Source: an uncultured Oscillospiraceae bacterium | GTDB lineage: Bacteria > Bacillota_A > Clostridia > Oscillospirales > Oscillospiraceae | DNA length: 31,439 bases | Reading direction: 5' to 3' | NCBI GenBank assembly: GCA_910579155.1 | Contig: CAJTTS010000035.1 | Span: forward strand, 1-31,439 | Part shown: positions 7,197 to 14,489 of the stretch, in pieces | Layout of the letters: each line of letters begins with the position of its first letter | Numbering within the stretch: position 1 is the first letter of the stretch | Translations under genes and position numbers: made by a program | Notes under the pieces: generated by a model | Database searches by the model: none | What the model was told of the DNA's origin: nothing | What the model saw: the letters and a program-made list of their open reading frames with translations, nothing else

Positions 7197-8111
7197 TCAG
7201 AACACGGCTACCACGCCGCCGCCATAGGTCTCGTCGATGAAGCTCTTGACCTGGTCGGACTTCAGGGCGTCCACCAGAGCCTGGAGGGCCGCGTCATTCT
7301 CGCGGCCCTCCTTGATGGCCAGCACGTTCACATAGGCGGTGCCCGCGATGCCGTCGGCAGATTCGATGGCCAGGGCCTCGCTGGCCTTCAGTCCCGCGCC
7401 GATGGCATAGTTGCCATTGATGACGGCGATGTCCACATCCTGGAGGGTGGTGGTCAGCAGGTTGGCGGTGAGCTCGGTGATTTGATAGTTGTGGGGGTTC
7501 TCCGCGATGTCGGACACGGAGGGCTCCAGGCCCACGCCGTCCGCCAGCTTAATCAGCCCCTGCTCCTGGAGCAGCAGCAGCGCGCGGCCACCGTTGGTGG
7601 GGTCGTTGGGGATGGCGATGGCCGCGCCGTCGGGCAGGTCGGCCAGAGAGGTGGTCTTGCCCGCGTAGATGCCGAAGGGCTCGTAGTGCAGTTCGGCCAC
7701 GCTGACCAGGTGGGTGCCCACGTCCCGGTTATAGCCGTTCATATAGGTAATGTGCTGGAAGTAGTTGGCGTCGAGCTGGCCATCCTCCACGTTGTCGTTG
7801 GGAAGGTTGTAGTCGTCGTACTTCACGATCTCCAGAGTGATGTTCTGTTCGGCCAGGATCTCCTTGGCAATCTCAAGGATCTCGGCGTGGGGCGTGGGGG
7901 ACGCGCCTACCTTCAGGGTGACGGGGTCGCCGGAGGGCTGACTGGTCTCGGCGGGGGTGCTTTCGGCTGGGGTGCTTTCGGCTGGGGTGCTTTCGGCGGG
8001 GGTGCTTTCGGCGGGCTGGCTTTCGGCGGAGTCGCCGTTGGAGCAGGCCGCCAGGGTCAGGGCGAGGGCCAGGGCCAGCGCCAGCGCAAGAAACTTGCTG
8101 ATCTTTTTCAT
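7197..8111 (-). CDS. metQ: Methionine ABC transporter substrate-binding lipoprotein (NlpA/MetQ family)
   Basis: This 304-residue lipoprotein captures methionine outside the membrane and delivers it to MetI/MetN. It has a signal peptide of alternating Ala-Leu and a lipobox ending LAAC with the lipidated Cys23. A linker follows with five copies of an Ala-Glu-Ser-(Thr/Gln)-Pro unit (residues 29-53). The mature domain is NlpA/MetQ type: VGASPTPHAEIL near 67-78, the DGQLDANYFQH segment, and PNDPTNGGRAL. The ATG has AAGGAGAG 7 bases upstream. It is not co-directed by the metNI promoter alone: it has its own promoter and T-box leader at 8187-8524, so its level should rise when Met-tRNA is uncharged. 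Confidence 0.93.
   Translation of the reverse strand: MKKISKFLALALALALALTLAACSNGDSAESQPAESTPAESTPAESTPAESTPAETSQPSGDPVTLKVGASPTPHAEILEIAKEILAEQNITLEIVKYDDYNLPNDNVEDGQLDANYFQHITYMNGYNRDVGTHLVSVAELHYEPFGIYAGKTTSLADLPDGAAIAIPNDPTNGGRALLLLQEQGLIKLADGVGLEPSVSDIAENPHNYQITELTANLLTTTLQDVDIAVINGNYAIGAGLKASEALAIESADGIAGTAYVNVLAIKEGRENDAALQALVDALKSDQVKSFIDETYGGGVVAVF
7953..8027 (-). repeat. 15-base tandem repeat coding the MetQ linker
   Basis: Five head-to-tail copies of a 15-base unit encode the Ala-Glu-Ser-(Thr/Gln)-Pro linker just after the lipidated cysteine. The near-identity of the units at DNA level suggests that copy number changes by slippage, lengthening or shortening the tether without breaking the frame. 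Confidence 0.9.
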
Positions 8112-8186
8112 GGTAATCTCTCCTTTTTGATTTTGCGTGGAACAGTATGTGAGCCGCTTTTGCGGGCGTCACCGGGAATAGGGACC

Positions 8187-8489
8187 GGGCACAAAAAAAC
8201 GCCCCTGACAAAATTGTCAAGGACGAGAACGGCCCGGCCGCTTCGTGGTACCACCTTGCTTCACCCGGACCTCGCGGCACGGGCCTTACCGGGTACTAAC
8301 ATACCCTGGCGCTGTGACGGGCGCTCCCGTCGTGGCCTAAAGACTGCCGTCTCTCGGTCACGCGGCTCCGAGGCCATGTTCGGCGCGGCCTTCCGTACCC
8401 GTTTCCAGCTCCCCGGGCTCTCTGTGCCGTATCTCCGCGCTTACTCTCCCCATCATTGCCTTTAAAACATATTTGATTGATTGGTTGAT
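8187..8489 (-). ncRNA. T-box leader riboswitch of metQ
   Basis: On the minus strand the leader contains the T-box core AAGGTGGTACCACG (8257-8244) and then a terminator: 11-bp stem at 8225-8200 with GU pairs followed by seven T. The upstream part has stem I hallmarks: GGGAGAGTAAGCG K-turn side, an AGAGAGCC segment, and a specifier loop GAACATGGCC (8381-8372). The specifier reads ATG (Met) or, one base earlier, CAT (His). The acceptor-pairing bulge is TGGT, which pairs with tRNA ending A-CCA. That fits tRNA-Met and not the usual C73 of tRNA-His, so methionine is favoured. Uncharged tRNA-Met would form the antiterminator and allow metQ transcription. Confidence 0.92.
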
Positions 8490-8495
8490 GGTGTT

Positions 8496-8524
8496 AGTTT
8501 AACGCAGCAAAGCGTTTTTGTCAA
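8496..8524 (-). promoter_or_regulatory. Promoter of the T-box-metQ unit
   Basis: TTGACA (8524-8519), a 17-base spacer and TAAACT (8501-8496) lie just upstream of the T-box leader. This places the transcription start near 8489 and makes metQ a separately controlled unit although it follows metNI. Confidence 0.82.
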
Positions 8525-8546
8525 TGGGACAATTTACACAGAGAAG

Positions 8547-8577
8547 GAGTGGACAAAACCCGCGGCTTTGTCCACTC
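8547..8577. other. Hairpin between metI and the metQ promoter
   Basis: An 11-bp perfect stem (GAGTGGACAAA and its complement) with a nine-base loop lies 19 bases after the metI stop. No T run follows on either strand, so it may be a 3' stabilising hairpin or a weak terminator for metNI rather than a standard one. Confidence 0.6.
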
Positions 8578-8595
8578 CCACAAAGGGCTGAGATA

Positions 8596-9393
8596 TCACA
8601 TGGCATCCGGAGGGCTCATGCCCTTGTCCTTCTGCGTCTGCTTGTTCCTGTCTCCGGCAGAGGCTTTCCGTACCTTTTGACCGACCCGCTTGTCCACCCG
8701 CGCCGACAGGTGGGAGCCCACGGACTGGAAAATCTGCACCAGGATGACCAGCACCACCACGGCGGTGTACAGCACCGCTTTCTGGCGCTGGGTCCAGCCG
8801 TCCATCATGGCCATGGCGCCCAGGCCGCCGCCGCCGATGGCGCCCGCCATGGCGCCGTAGCCCAGGATGGTGATGAAAGCGGTGGTAAAGCTGGACAGCA
8901 GGGAGGGCAGGCTCTCGGGAAGCATCACCTTCCACACGATCTGGAGGGTGGAGCAGCCCATGGCCTGGGCAGCCTCAATGAGGCCCCGGTCCATCTCCCG
9001 CAGGGAGCTCTCCACCAGCCGGGCCACGAAGGGGGCGGCAGCGACGGTGAGGGGGACGAGAATGCCCGGCGTGCCGATGGTGGTGCCCAGGATGATCCGG
9101 GACAGAGGCATGACCATGACCATTAAAATCAGGAAGGGCACGGAGCGCAGCAGGTTGACCACCACGTTGAGCACCTGCATCAGGGGCCGGGGAAGGGGGC
9201 GGACGCCGTCCTGGGCCCCGGTGACCAGGAGGATGCCCAGGGGCAGGCCGATAAGGTGGGCCATCAGGGTGGCGATCAGGGTGGAGTACAGGGTCTCCCA
9301 GATGGCGTAGGGGATGCTGTTCACCAGGTATGTAATCTGCTTGACCATTTTGGGGTCAGCGATGGAGAAAAAAGAGACGATCCAGTCAGCCAT
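8596..9393 (-). CDS. metI: Methionine ABC transporter permease
   Basis: This 265-residue integral membrane protein forms the channel of the MetNIQ importer. It has about five hydrophobic helices and the permease EAA loop at residues 140-163 (EAAQAMGCSTLQIVW, then LPESLPS), which docks on the ATPase MetN. The region VPFLILMVMVMPLSRIILGTTIG and the C-terminal GYGAMAGAIGGGGLG are typical of MetI. It is longer than the usual 215-225 residues because of a charged Lys/Arg/Gln-rich cytoplasmic tail of about 40 residues after position 225. Its ATG overlaps the metN stop by 8 bases, with GAGGAGG upstream, so the two are translationally coupled. Confidence 0.93.
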   Translation of the reverse strand: MADWIVSFFSIADPKMVKQITYLVNSIPYAIWETLYSTLIATLMAHLIGLPLGILLVTGAQDGVRPLPRPLMQVLNVVVNLLRSVPFLILMVMVMPLSRIILGTTIGTPGILVPLTVAAAPFVARLVESSLREMDRGLIEAAQAMGCSTLQIVWKVMLPESLPSLLSSFTTAFITILGYGAMAGAIGGGGLGAMAMMDGWTQRQKAVLYTAVVVLVILVQIFQSVGSHLSARVDKRVGQKVRKASAGDRNKQTQKDKGMSPPDAM

Positions 9394-10390
9394 GGTAATC
9401 CCGCACCTCCTCCATGGTCACGTTGGGTTGGTTTTTGATGTACGTGATGGCCTTTTCGGCCTCCAGACGGTCCCCGGGGAGGCCCAGCAGCATGGTGCCG
9501 AAGGCCTGGCCGTTGACGTTGCGGGTGTCCGCCCCCAGGATATTTACCTTCACGCCGCAGTCGATGGCCAGCGACGCGATGAGGGGTTCGTATGACGAGC
9601 CGCCGTTGAAGGCGATGCGGATGACGTTGGCGGTGGGCAGCTCGTCGATGCGCACGCCGTCGGGGTAGACCAGGCGGCGGCCCGCCTCGGTCTGGGGGTT
9701 GGAGAACACCTGCTCCACCGTGCCCGTCTCCATGACGCGGCCGTGGTCCAGAATGGCCACGTGGGTGCAGATTTCCTCCACCACCGCCATCTCGTGGGTG
9801 ATGACCACCACGGTGATGCCCAAACGCCGGTTGATGTCCTTCACAAGACGGAGGATGTCCCGGGTGGTTTTGGGGTCCAGGGCGGAGGTGGCCTCGTCGC
9901 ACAGCAGGATTTTCGGGTCGCTGGCCAGGGCCCGGGCGATGGCAATGCGCTGCTTCTGCCCGCCGGAGAGCTGGGCGGGGTAGGCGTCCGCCTTGTCGGG
10001 CAGGCCCACCACCTCCAACAGCTCACGGGCACGCTTCTCCGCCTCCGGCCTCTTCACCCTGGCGATCTCCATCGGGAAGCAGATGTTTTTTAAACACGTG
10101 CGCTGCATGAGCAGATTGAACTGCTGGAAGATCATGCTGATGGACCGCCGCTGGGCGATGAGCTCCTTCCGGCTCATGGCGCACAGGTCTGCCCCGTCGA
10201 TGACCACCTGGCCGGAGGTAGGCCGCTCCAGCAGGTTGATGCACCGCACCAGAGTGGATTTGCCCGCGCCGCTCATGCCCACAATGCCGTAAACTTCGCC
10301 GTCGCCGATGGTCAGGGACACGTCGGCGAGGGCGCGGAGCTGGCCCTCGGCGGTGGGAAACACCTTGGATACGTTTTTTAATTCGATCAT
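9386..10390 (-). CDS. metN: Methionine ABC transporter ATP-binding protein
   Basis: This 334-residue ATPase powers methionine import. It shows Walker A GMSGAGKS at 38-45, signature LSGGQ at 141-145, Walker B ILLCDE at 161-166, switch His199, and a C-terminal NIL domain (about 255-330) that senses methionine and inhibits transport when the pool is full. I chose the ATG at 10390: GGGGAG precedes it by 10 bases, and a longer open frame back to 10465 begins upstream of the promoter elements and cannot be transcribed whole. It heads the metN-metI unit. The roughly 40-base leader has no room for a T-box or SAM riboswitch. Confidence 0.94.
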   Translation of the reverse strand: MIELKNVSKVFPTAEGQLRALADVSLTIGDGEVYGIVGMSGAGKSTLVRCINLLERPTSGQVVIDGADLCAMSRKELIAQRRSISMIFQQFNLLMQRTCLKNICFPMEIARVKRPEAEKRARELLEVVGLPDKADAYPAQLSGGQKQRIAIARALASDPKILLCDEATSALDPKTTRDILRLVKDINRRLGITVVVITHEMAVVEEICTHVAILDHGRVMETGTVEQVFSNPQTEAGRRLVYPDGVRIDELPTANVIRIAFNGGSSYEPLIASLAIDCGVKVNILGADTRNVNGQAFGTMLLGLPGDRLEAEKAITYIKNQPNVTMEEVRDYHG

Positions 10391-10436
10391 ATGCTGTTTG
10401 CTCCCCTCTCTACTTGTGGGGTGGATTGAGGGTTTT

Positions 10437-10465
10437 ATTTTATTCCCAAACCGGCATATTGTCAA
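10437..10465 (-). promoter_or_regulatory. Promoter of metN-metI
   Basis: TTGACA (10465-10460), a 17-base spacer and TAAAAT (10442-10437) read on the minus strand and give a leader of about 40 bases. The first bases of the -35 box overlap the end of the hairpin at 10463-10497. Confidence 0.85.
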
Positions 10466-10497
10466 GGCGGCTTTGCAGGATGCGCAAAGCCGCCTTG
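10463..10497 (-). terminator. Hairpin after the CmpB-like gene
   Basis: A perfect 14-bp stem (CAAGGCGGCTTTGC and its complement) with a seven-base loop lies a few bases after the stop of the upstream minus-strand gene. It lacks a good T run (AATATG follows), so termination may be partial. Its end forms part of the metN -35 box. Confidence 0.6.
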
Positions 10498-10502
10498 CAG
10501 AT

Positions 10503-11027
10503 TTATTTCTCCGGCGCGTACCAGCGCAGTACCTCCGTGCTCCCCGTCCGGCGCAGGGCCACGCAGGACACCAGGACGTCCGCGCCCAGCACGATGAGGG
10601 CGGGTGGCCCCAGCCAGGCCGGGATGAGGGCGGTCAGCGCCGCAGTCAGGGGATGGACGGCGTATACCAACAGCAGGGACAGCGCCGTCCAGCACAGGGA
10701 GAACACCGGGCACACCAGCCCGCCCAGACTGCCGGGCATCCCGGAGTAGTCCCAGAACTCCACCCCCAGCGCGAAGCGGTAGAACGCCCCCATGATGAGC
10801 TCCGCCCCGGTGGCCGCCAGCCCCCCCGCCAGCGCCACCCATAACGGGCCGCTCCCCATGGGTGCCAGCCACAGGATGAGGCAAGCCCCCAGCCCGTACA
10901 CCGGGCACAGGGGGAGCAGAAGCAGGCATTTCCGGTCCCGCTTAGGGTGGCGGATGGCCCGGGCAAAGGCCACCTCCAATAAGAAGCCCGCAAAGCTGTA
11001 AATGATGAAATACCAGAGCCAGCGCAT
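10503..11027 (-). CDS. Putative ABC transporter permease, CmpB-like membrane protein
   Basis: This 174-residue membrane protein has about five hydrophobic helices. Its opening (RWLWYFIIYSFAGFLLEVAFARAI), the CPVYGLGACLI motif and the EFWDYSGMPGSLGG segment match the family annotated as putative ABC transporter permease (CmpB type), common in Clostridia. No ATPase partner is adjacent, so an actual transporter role is unproven. I chose the ATG at 11027 with GGTGGGG about 5 bases upstream; a GTG at 11039 in the same frame lies within that ribosome site. It is followed by a hairpin and then the metNI promoter. Confidence 0.68.
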   Translation of the reverse strand: MRWLWYFIIYSFAGFLLEVAFARAIRHPKRDRKCLLLLPLCPVYGLGACLILWLAPMGSGPLWVALAGGLAATGAELIMGAFYRFALGVEFWDYSGMPGSLGGLVCPVFSLCWTALSLLLVYAVHPLTAALTALIPAWLGPPALIVLGADVLVSCVALRRTGSTEVLRWYAPEK

Positions 11028-11138
11028 AAAATTCCCCACCCAATTTTCGTTTTGGGTTCCCGCCCCGGAAAAGGACAGGAACCCGTATTCTGAAAATTAG
11101 GATGGGGAGGCGGGGGCGGTTTGATACAGGGAAGTTTT

Positions 11139-11477
11139 TCAGTTTTTTGCGGCCATGCGGCGGCGCAGGACAAGCAGAGCCGCCGTTGTTGACGCGCAGA
11201 TCAGTACGTAAAGCAGGACGCAGAAAAGAAACAGATGCGAAGGCCGGTACGACCAGCCGCTCAGCATTAAAAATCCGCGTATAAGAAGGGGCAGAGGGAT
11301 GAACAGCACCAGCCAGCAGGCGATGGAGTAAAAATTCAGCCGGGCTGTGATCTTGTAGTTTCCTATGCGCGGGGCGGCCAGCTCGAAAATCAGGATACCG
11401 CCCAATTGAATGATGAACGCGATTGCAGACAGGCCGCTTTGCTTGCGAAGCTGCTGCAATTTTTCTCCTAATTTCAC
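11139..11477 (-). CDS. Membrane protein with a truncated Xre-type HTH start (deletion derivative)
   Basis: This 112-residue protein opens with the sequence KLGEKLQQLRKQSGLS, which is the first helix of an Xre/Cro HTH domain. The remaining HTH helices are absent, and the chain goes straight into a membrane domain with three hydrophobic helices (about 18-35, 48-70 and 78-103) and a basic tail. Many Clostridia have regulators with an HTH domain followed by membrane helices, so the simplest reading is an internal in-frame deletion of most of the HTH. The GTG start has a GGAGG site 9 bases upstream and a strong promoter, so the remnant may still be expressed. DNA binding should be lost. Confidence 0.6.
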   Translation of the reverse strand: MKLGEKLQQLRKQSGLSAIAFIIQLGGILIFELAAPRIGNYKITARLNFYSIACWLVLFIPLPLLIRGFLMLSGWSYRPSHLFLFCVLLYVLICASTTAALLVLRRRMAAKN

Positions 11478-11529
11478 GATGATATACCTCCTGGTTCCGG
11501 CGGCAAGCCGGGTTCGCTAGCGTGCTTTT

Positions 11530-11558
11530 ATGATAGCCGTTTTCCCTTTTGCGGTCAA
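11530..11558 (-). promoter_or_regulatory. Promoter of the HTH-remnant membrane gene
   Basis: TTGACC (11558-11553), a 17-base spacer and TATCAT (11535-11530) read on the minus strand, about 50 bases before the GTG start at 11477. Confidence 0.75.
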
Positions 11559-11710
11559 CCAAATCTGGCTGGAACTTCCGCAACTACAGGTTGCGCGATA
11601 CATGTTACCGTTACCCGAATTTTCTTTTCACCTCGCTTGAGCTTTAAGTTTGCTATAACAGATGGAATATGAAACTTCACGCGTTTTTTGTGCAAAATTC
11701 GGGAAACATC

Positions 11711-11741
11711 TTGACAACGGCAGGGAATAAGCATATGCTTA
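11711..11741 (+). promoter_or_regulatory. psuK promoter with overlapping palindrome
   Basis: TTGACA (11711-11716), a 17-base spacer and TATGCT (11734-11739) form the promoter. A perfect 14-base palindrome TAAGCATATGCTTA (11728-11741) covers the -10 box. The DNA-binding domain fused to the psuK product is a natural candidate to bind here. Confidence 0.75.
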
Positions 11742-11772
11742 ATAAAAAAAGAGAAGTTTAGAGGTGGTGGCC

Positions 11773-12885
11773 ATGACCCAGCGGGAACGTCAAATCCTCC
11801 GGTGGATTGAGGAGAATCCCCTGATTTCCCAGCAAGAGCTGGCGGACAAGGCGGGCATCGCCCGGTCGTCGGTGGCGGTGCATATCTCCAACCTGATGAA
11901 AAAGGGCCACATCGCCGGAAAGGGCTATATCGTCTCCACCGCGCCCTATGCCGTGGTGGTGGGGGGCGTGAACATGGACATCGGCGGCGTATCCGCCGCC
12001 CCGCTGGTGCCCGCCGACTCCAATCCCGGTGTGGTGCGCATGAGCCTGGGAGGGGTGGGGCGGAACATCGCCCACAACATGGCCCTTTTGGGACTGGATA
12101 CCCGCCTGCTCACCGCTTTCGGGGACGACGGACACGCCCAGCGCATTGCCGCCTCCTGCGCTGAGCTGGGGATCGACGTGAGCCGGGCGTTGCAGATTCC
12201 CGGCGAGCGCACCTCCACCTATCTGTTTATTGCCGACGAAAAGGGTGAGATGTCCCTGGCCCTGTCGGACATGGACATCTATCGCCACATCACCCCGGCC
12301 TATCTGGCCTCCCGGGCACAGTTGCTGCAAAACGCCCAATTGGTTATTGTGGACGCCAACATCCCCGCCGATGCTATCGCGTGGCTGGCCCATCATGTCA
12401 AGCCCCCCATCTTTGCCGATCCGGTCTCCACCGCGAAGGCGGACAAGCTGCGGCCGGTGCTGGGGGAGCTCCACACCCTCAAGCCCAACCGCATTGAGGC
12501 CGAGCTGCTGTCCGGGGTGACAATCACCGACGAGGACAGCCTGAACCGGGCTGCGGACACGCTTTTGGAGACGGGCCTGCGTCGTGTGTTCATTTCTCTG
12601 GGCGGGGACGGGGTCCTTGCCGCCGACCACAGCGGCCGGGTGCGCTTGCCCTGTATGAAGGGAAGCATGGTAAACACCACCGGCTGCGGGGACGCGTTCA
12701 TGGCGGCGCTGGCCTGGGCCTACCTGGAGGGCACCGCTTTGGAGGATACCGCCCGGGCGGGGCTTGCCGCCGCGTCCATCGCCATGGAGAGCGGCGAGAC
12801 CATCAACGACGCCATGAGCGCGGAATTGCTGGCGGAGCGGGCGTCTTCTTTTCCTTGCACAGATCGCCCCATGGTATTGGACTGA
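11773..12885 (+). CDS. psuK: Pseudouridine kinase (PfkB family) with N-terminal winged helix
   Basis: This 370-residue protein joins a winged-helix domain (residues 1-53: RQILRWIEENPLISQQELADKAGIARSSVAVHI) to a ribokinase/PfkB kinase (58-360). The kinase shows the substrate-side GGVNMDI and GGVGRN (93-98) motifs and the ATP/anion-hole motif NTTGCGD with catalytic Asp307. PsuK phosphorylates pseudouridine at the 5' position. The assignment rests on the next gene being psuG, which uses that product. I chose the ATG at 11773 because AGGTGG precedes it; GTG codons at 11764 and 11767 lie in the ribosome site. The fused HTH and the promoter palindrome suggest a kinase that also regulates its own operon. 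Confidence 0.88.
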   Translation: MTQRERQILRWIEENPLISQQELADKAGIARSSVAVHISNLMKKGHIAGKGYIVSTAPYAVVVGGVNMDIGGVSAAPLVPADSNPGVVRMSLGGVGRNIAHNMALLGLDTRLLTAFGDDGHAQRIAASCAELGIDVSRALQIPGERTSTYLFIADEKGEMSLALSDMDIYRHITPAYLASRAQLLQNAQLVIVDANIPADAIAWLAHHVKPPIFADPVSTAKADKLRPVLGELHTLKPNRIEAELLSGVTITDEDSLNRAADTLLETGLRRVFISLGGDGVLAADHSGRVRLPCMKGSMVNTTGCGDAFMAALAWAYLEGTALEDTARAGLAAASIAMESGETINDAMSAELLAERASSFPCTDRPMVLD

Positions 12886-13005
12886 CATAGAGCGAGACTG
12901 AAAATCGTAGCAATTATGAGTTTATGATCGGTTCGGAAATATTGAAATTCAGCAGATTTACAACTGGGGATATATCATCAATCATATTTTTAGGAGGAAG
13001 CTGCA

Positions 13006-13917
13006 ATGAACAAGTATCTTGACCTTTCGCCCGAGGTTGCCGAGGCCCTGGCCGGCGGGAAGCCCGTGGTGGCCCTGGAGTCCACCATCATCTCCCACGG
13101 CATGCCCTACCCCCAGAACGTGGAGACCGCTCTGGCGGTGGAGAATATCATCCGGGAGAACGGGGCGACTCCTGCCACCATCGCGGTCATCGGCGGGCGG
13201 CTGAAGGCGGGCTGTACCAGGGAGGAGATCGAGTATCTGGGCAAGACCGGCACCGCTGTCACAAAGGCCAGCCGCCGGGATCTGGCCATGCTGTGCGCCC
13301 GGGGACAGGACGGGGCCACCACCGTGACCACCACCATGATTATTGCCCACATGGCGGGTATCAAGGTGTTCGCCACCGGCGGCATTGGAGGAGTGCACCG
13401 GGGCGCGGAGACCACCATGGACATCTCCGCCGACCTGGAGGAGCTGGCCCACACGCCGGTCATGGTGGTGTGCGCCGGAGCCAAGTCCATCCTGGACCTG
13501 GGGCTGACGCTGGAGTACCTGGAGACCCACGGCGTGCCCGTGCTGGGCTACGGCACGAAGGAACTGCCCGCCTTCTACACCCGCCACAGCGGCTTTGCCG
13601 TGGACTATCAGGTGGACACCCCCGAGGAGCTGGCCGCAGCCTTCCGCGCCGGCCTGGACCTGGGCTTTCAGGGCGGTATGCTGGTGACCAACCCCATCCC
13701 AGAGGAGTATTCCATGGACCCGGCGGTCATCAACGCCGCCATCGACGAGGCGCTCCGGCAGGCCAAGGCCAACGGCATTCACGGCAAGGAGACCACCCCC
13801 TTCCTGCTGGCGAAGGTGAAGGAGCTCACCGGAGGCGACAGCCTGGACTCCAATATCCAGCTTGTATTCAACAACGCTAAGGTGGCGGCCCAGACCGCCG
13901 TGTGCCTGGCGAGATAA
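13006..13917 (+). CDS. psuG: Pseudouridine-5'-phosphate glycosidase
   Basis: This 303-residue enzyme splits pseudouridine 5'-phosphate into uracil and ribose 5-phosphate by breaking the C-C glycosidic bond. The family sequence is intact: ALESTIISHGMPYP at 23-36, VTTTMIIAHMAGI, FATGGIGGVHRGAE, MDISADL and the CAGAKSILDLGLTLEYLET block at 156-174. Glu25, Lys87, Asp143 and the Schiff-base Lys160 line up with the catalytic residues I recall for the E. coli enzyme (31, 93, 149 and 166). An AGGAGG site precedes the ATG. It follows psuK by 120 bases; no separate promoter was convincing there, so the two are probably cotranscribed. Confidence 0.96.
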   Translation: MNKYLDLSPEVAEALAGGKPVVALESTIISHGMPYPQNVETALAVENIIRENGATPATIAVIGGRLKAGCTREEIEYLGKTGTAVTKASRRDLAMLCARGQDGATTVTTTMIIAHMAGIKVFATGGIGGVHRGAETTMDISADLEELAHTPVMVVCAGAKSILDLGLTLEYLETHGVPVLGYGTKELPAFYTRHSGFAVDYQVDTPEELAAAFRAGLDLGFQGGMLVTNPIPEEYSMDPAVINAAIDEALRQAKANGIHGKETTPFLLAKVKELTGGDSLDSNIQLVFNNAKVAAQTAVCLAR

Positions 13918-13924
13918 GGAGAAG

Positions 13925-13954
13925 GCCCCCGGCGCGGTGCGCCGGGGGCTTTTT
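13925..13954 (+). terminator. Terminator of psuK-psuG
   Basis: An 11-bp GC-rich stem (GCCCCCGGCGC and its complement) with a three-base loop is followed by five T on the plus strand. It starts 8 bases past the psuG stop and also lies just beyond the convergent minus-strand operon. Confidence 0.93.
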
Positions 13955-13961
13955 CACCCAT

Positions 13962-14267
13962 TCAAAATATGCCTTTGTTGTATTTGAACTGGGCGTAAAT
14001 CAGAATGACTAATCCGATAGCCGCTCCGGCTGCCGTCAGATAGAAAATGGATTCCATGTCGAAAATCATTTGAAGGATTGCGGTTAGAACGATAGATATA
14101 CCTATGATAGAAGTGCCAAGCCCCATAGCCTTCCCATATTTAGGGGCGTCTGCTTTGCTGACTTTACGGCGGTTATACCGGTGGACTGTGGAGATGTTTC
14201 CCTTAAAATTCGGAACGCTGACGGCAATGAGGACAATTCCCAAGAGCAATAAAAATATATAATCCAT
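13962..14267 (-). CDS. Small membrane protein, possibly DUF3784-like
   Basis: This 101-residue protein has three hydrophobic helices (about 3-18, 50-69 and 75-91) with a basic, Tyr/Asn-rich loop between the first two (HRYNRRKVSKADAPKYGKAMG). The layout resembles DUF3784-type small membrane proteins of Clostridia, but that match is from memory and weak. A GGGGAG site lies 7 bases before its ATG. It starts 15 bases after the Xre gene and probably shares its transcript, making it a candidate target or partner of that regulator. Function is unknown. Confidence 0.6.
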   Translation of the reverse strand: MDYIFLLLLGIVLIAVSVPNFKGNISTVHRYNRRKVSKADAPKYGKAMGLGTSIIGISIVLTAILQMIFDMESIFYLTAAGAAIGLVILIYAQFKYNKGIF

Positions 14268-14282
14268 TTCGCAACTCCCCGT

Positions 14283-14489
14283 TTAAAAATAGAACAGCTC
14301 CTCAAACTTCTTATCCAGCGCCACGCACAAAATCAGCGCCAGCTTGGCGGTGGGGTTGAACTGCCCCGTTTCAATGGAACTGATGGTGTTGCGGGACACG
14401 CCCACCAGCTCCGCCAGCGCCGCCTGGGACAGTCCCTGTTCCGAGCGGGCCTCCTTCAGGCGGTTTTTCAGTACCAGGGCCTCATCCAT
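14283..14489 (-). CDS. Xre-family HTH regulator (YozG-type, minimal)
   Basis: This 68-residue protein is almost entirely one Cro/C1-type HTH domain: NRLKEARSEQGLSQAALAELVGVSRNTISSIETGQFNPTAKLALILCVALDKKFEELF. Such minimal regulators are typically encoded with a small membrane protein in Firmicutes. Its ATG overlaps the stop of the upstream DUF6442-like gene by one base (TAATG). The operon promoter carries three copies of a palindrome of the CCAAGTnnACTTGG type, the usual kind of site for this family, so autorepression is likely. Confidence 0.88.
   Translation of the reverse strand: MDEALVLKNRLKEARSEQGLSQAALAELVGVSRNTISSIETGQFNPTAKLALILCVALDKKFEELFYF

Noticed and set aside
7953..8027. Short tandem repeats considered as a CRISPR array
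   Set aside because: The units are 15 bases, directly adjacent without spacers, and encode an in-frame protein linker. No other regularly spaced repeats or cas genes were seen in the window.
10942..11583. A minus-strand open frame of 213 codons across the HTH-remnant gene
   Set aside because: It overlaps two better-supported genes in another frame, lacks a start signal and has no recognisable domain.
12886..13005. A possible separate promoter for psuG in the 120-base gap after psuK
   Set aside because: Only scattered AT-rich hexamers are present, with no -35 and -10 pair at a proper distance, so cotranscription with psuK is the simpler reading.
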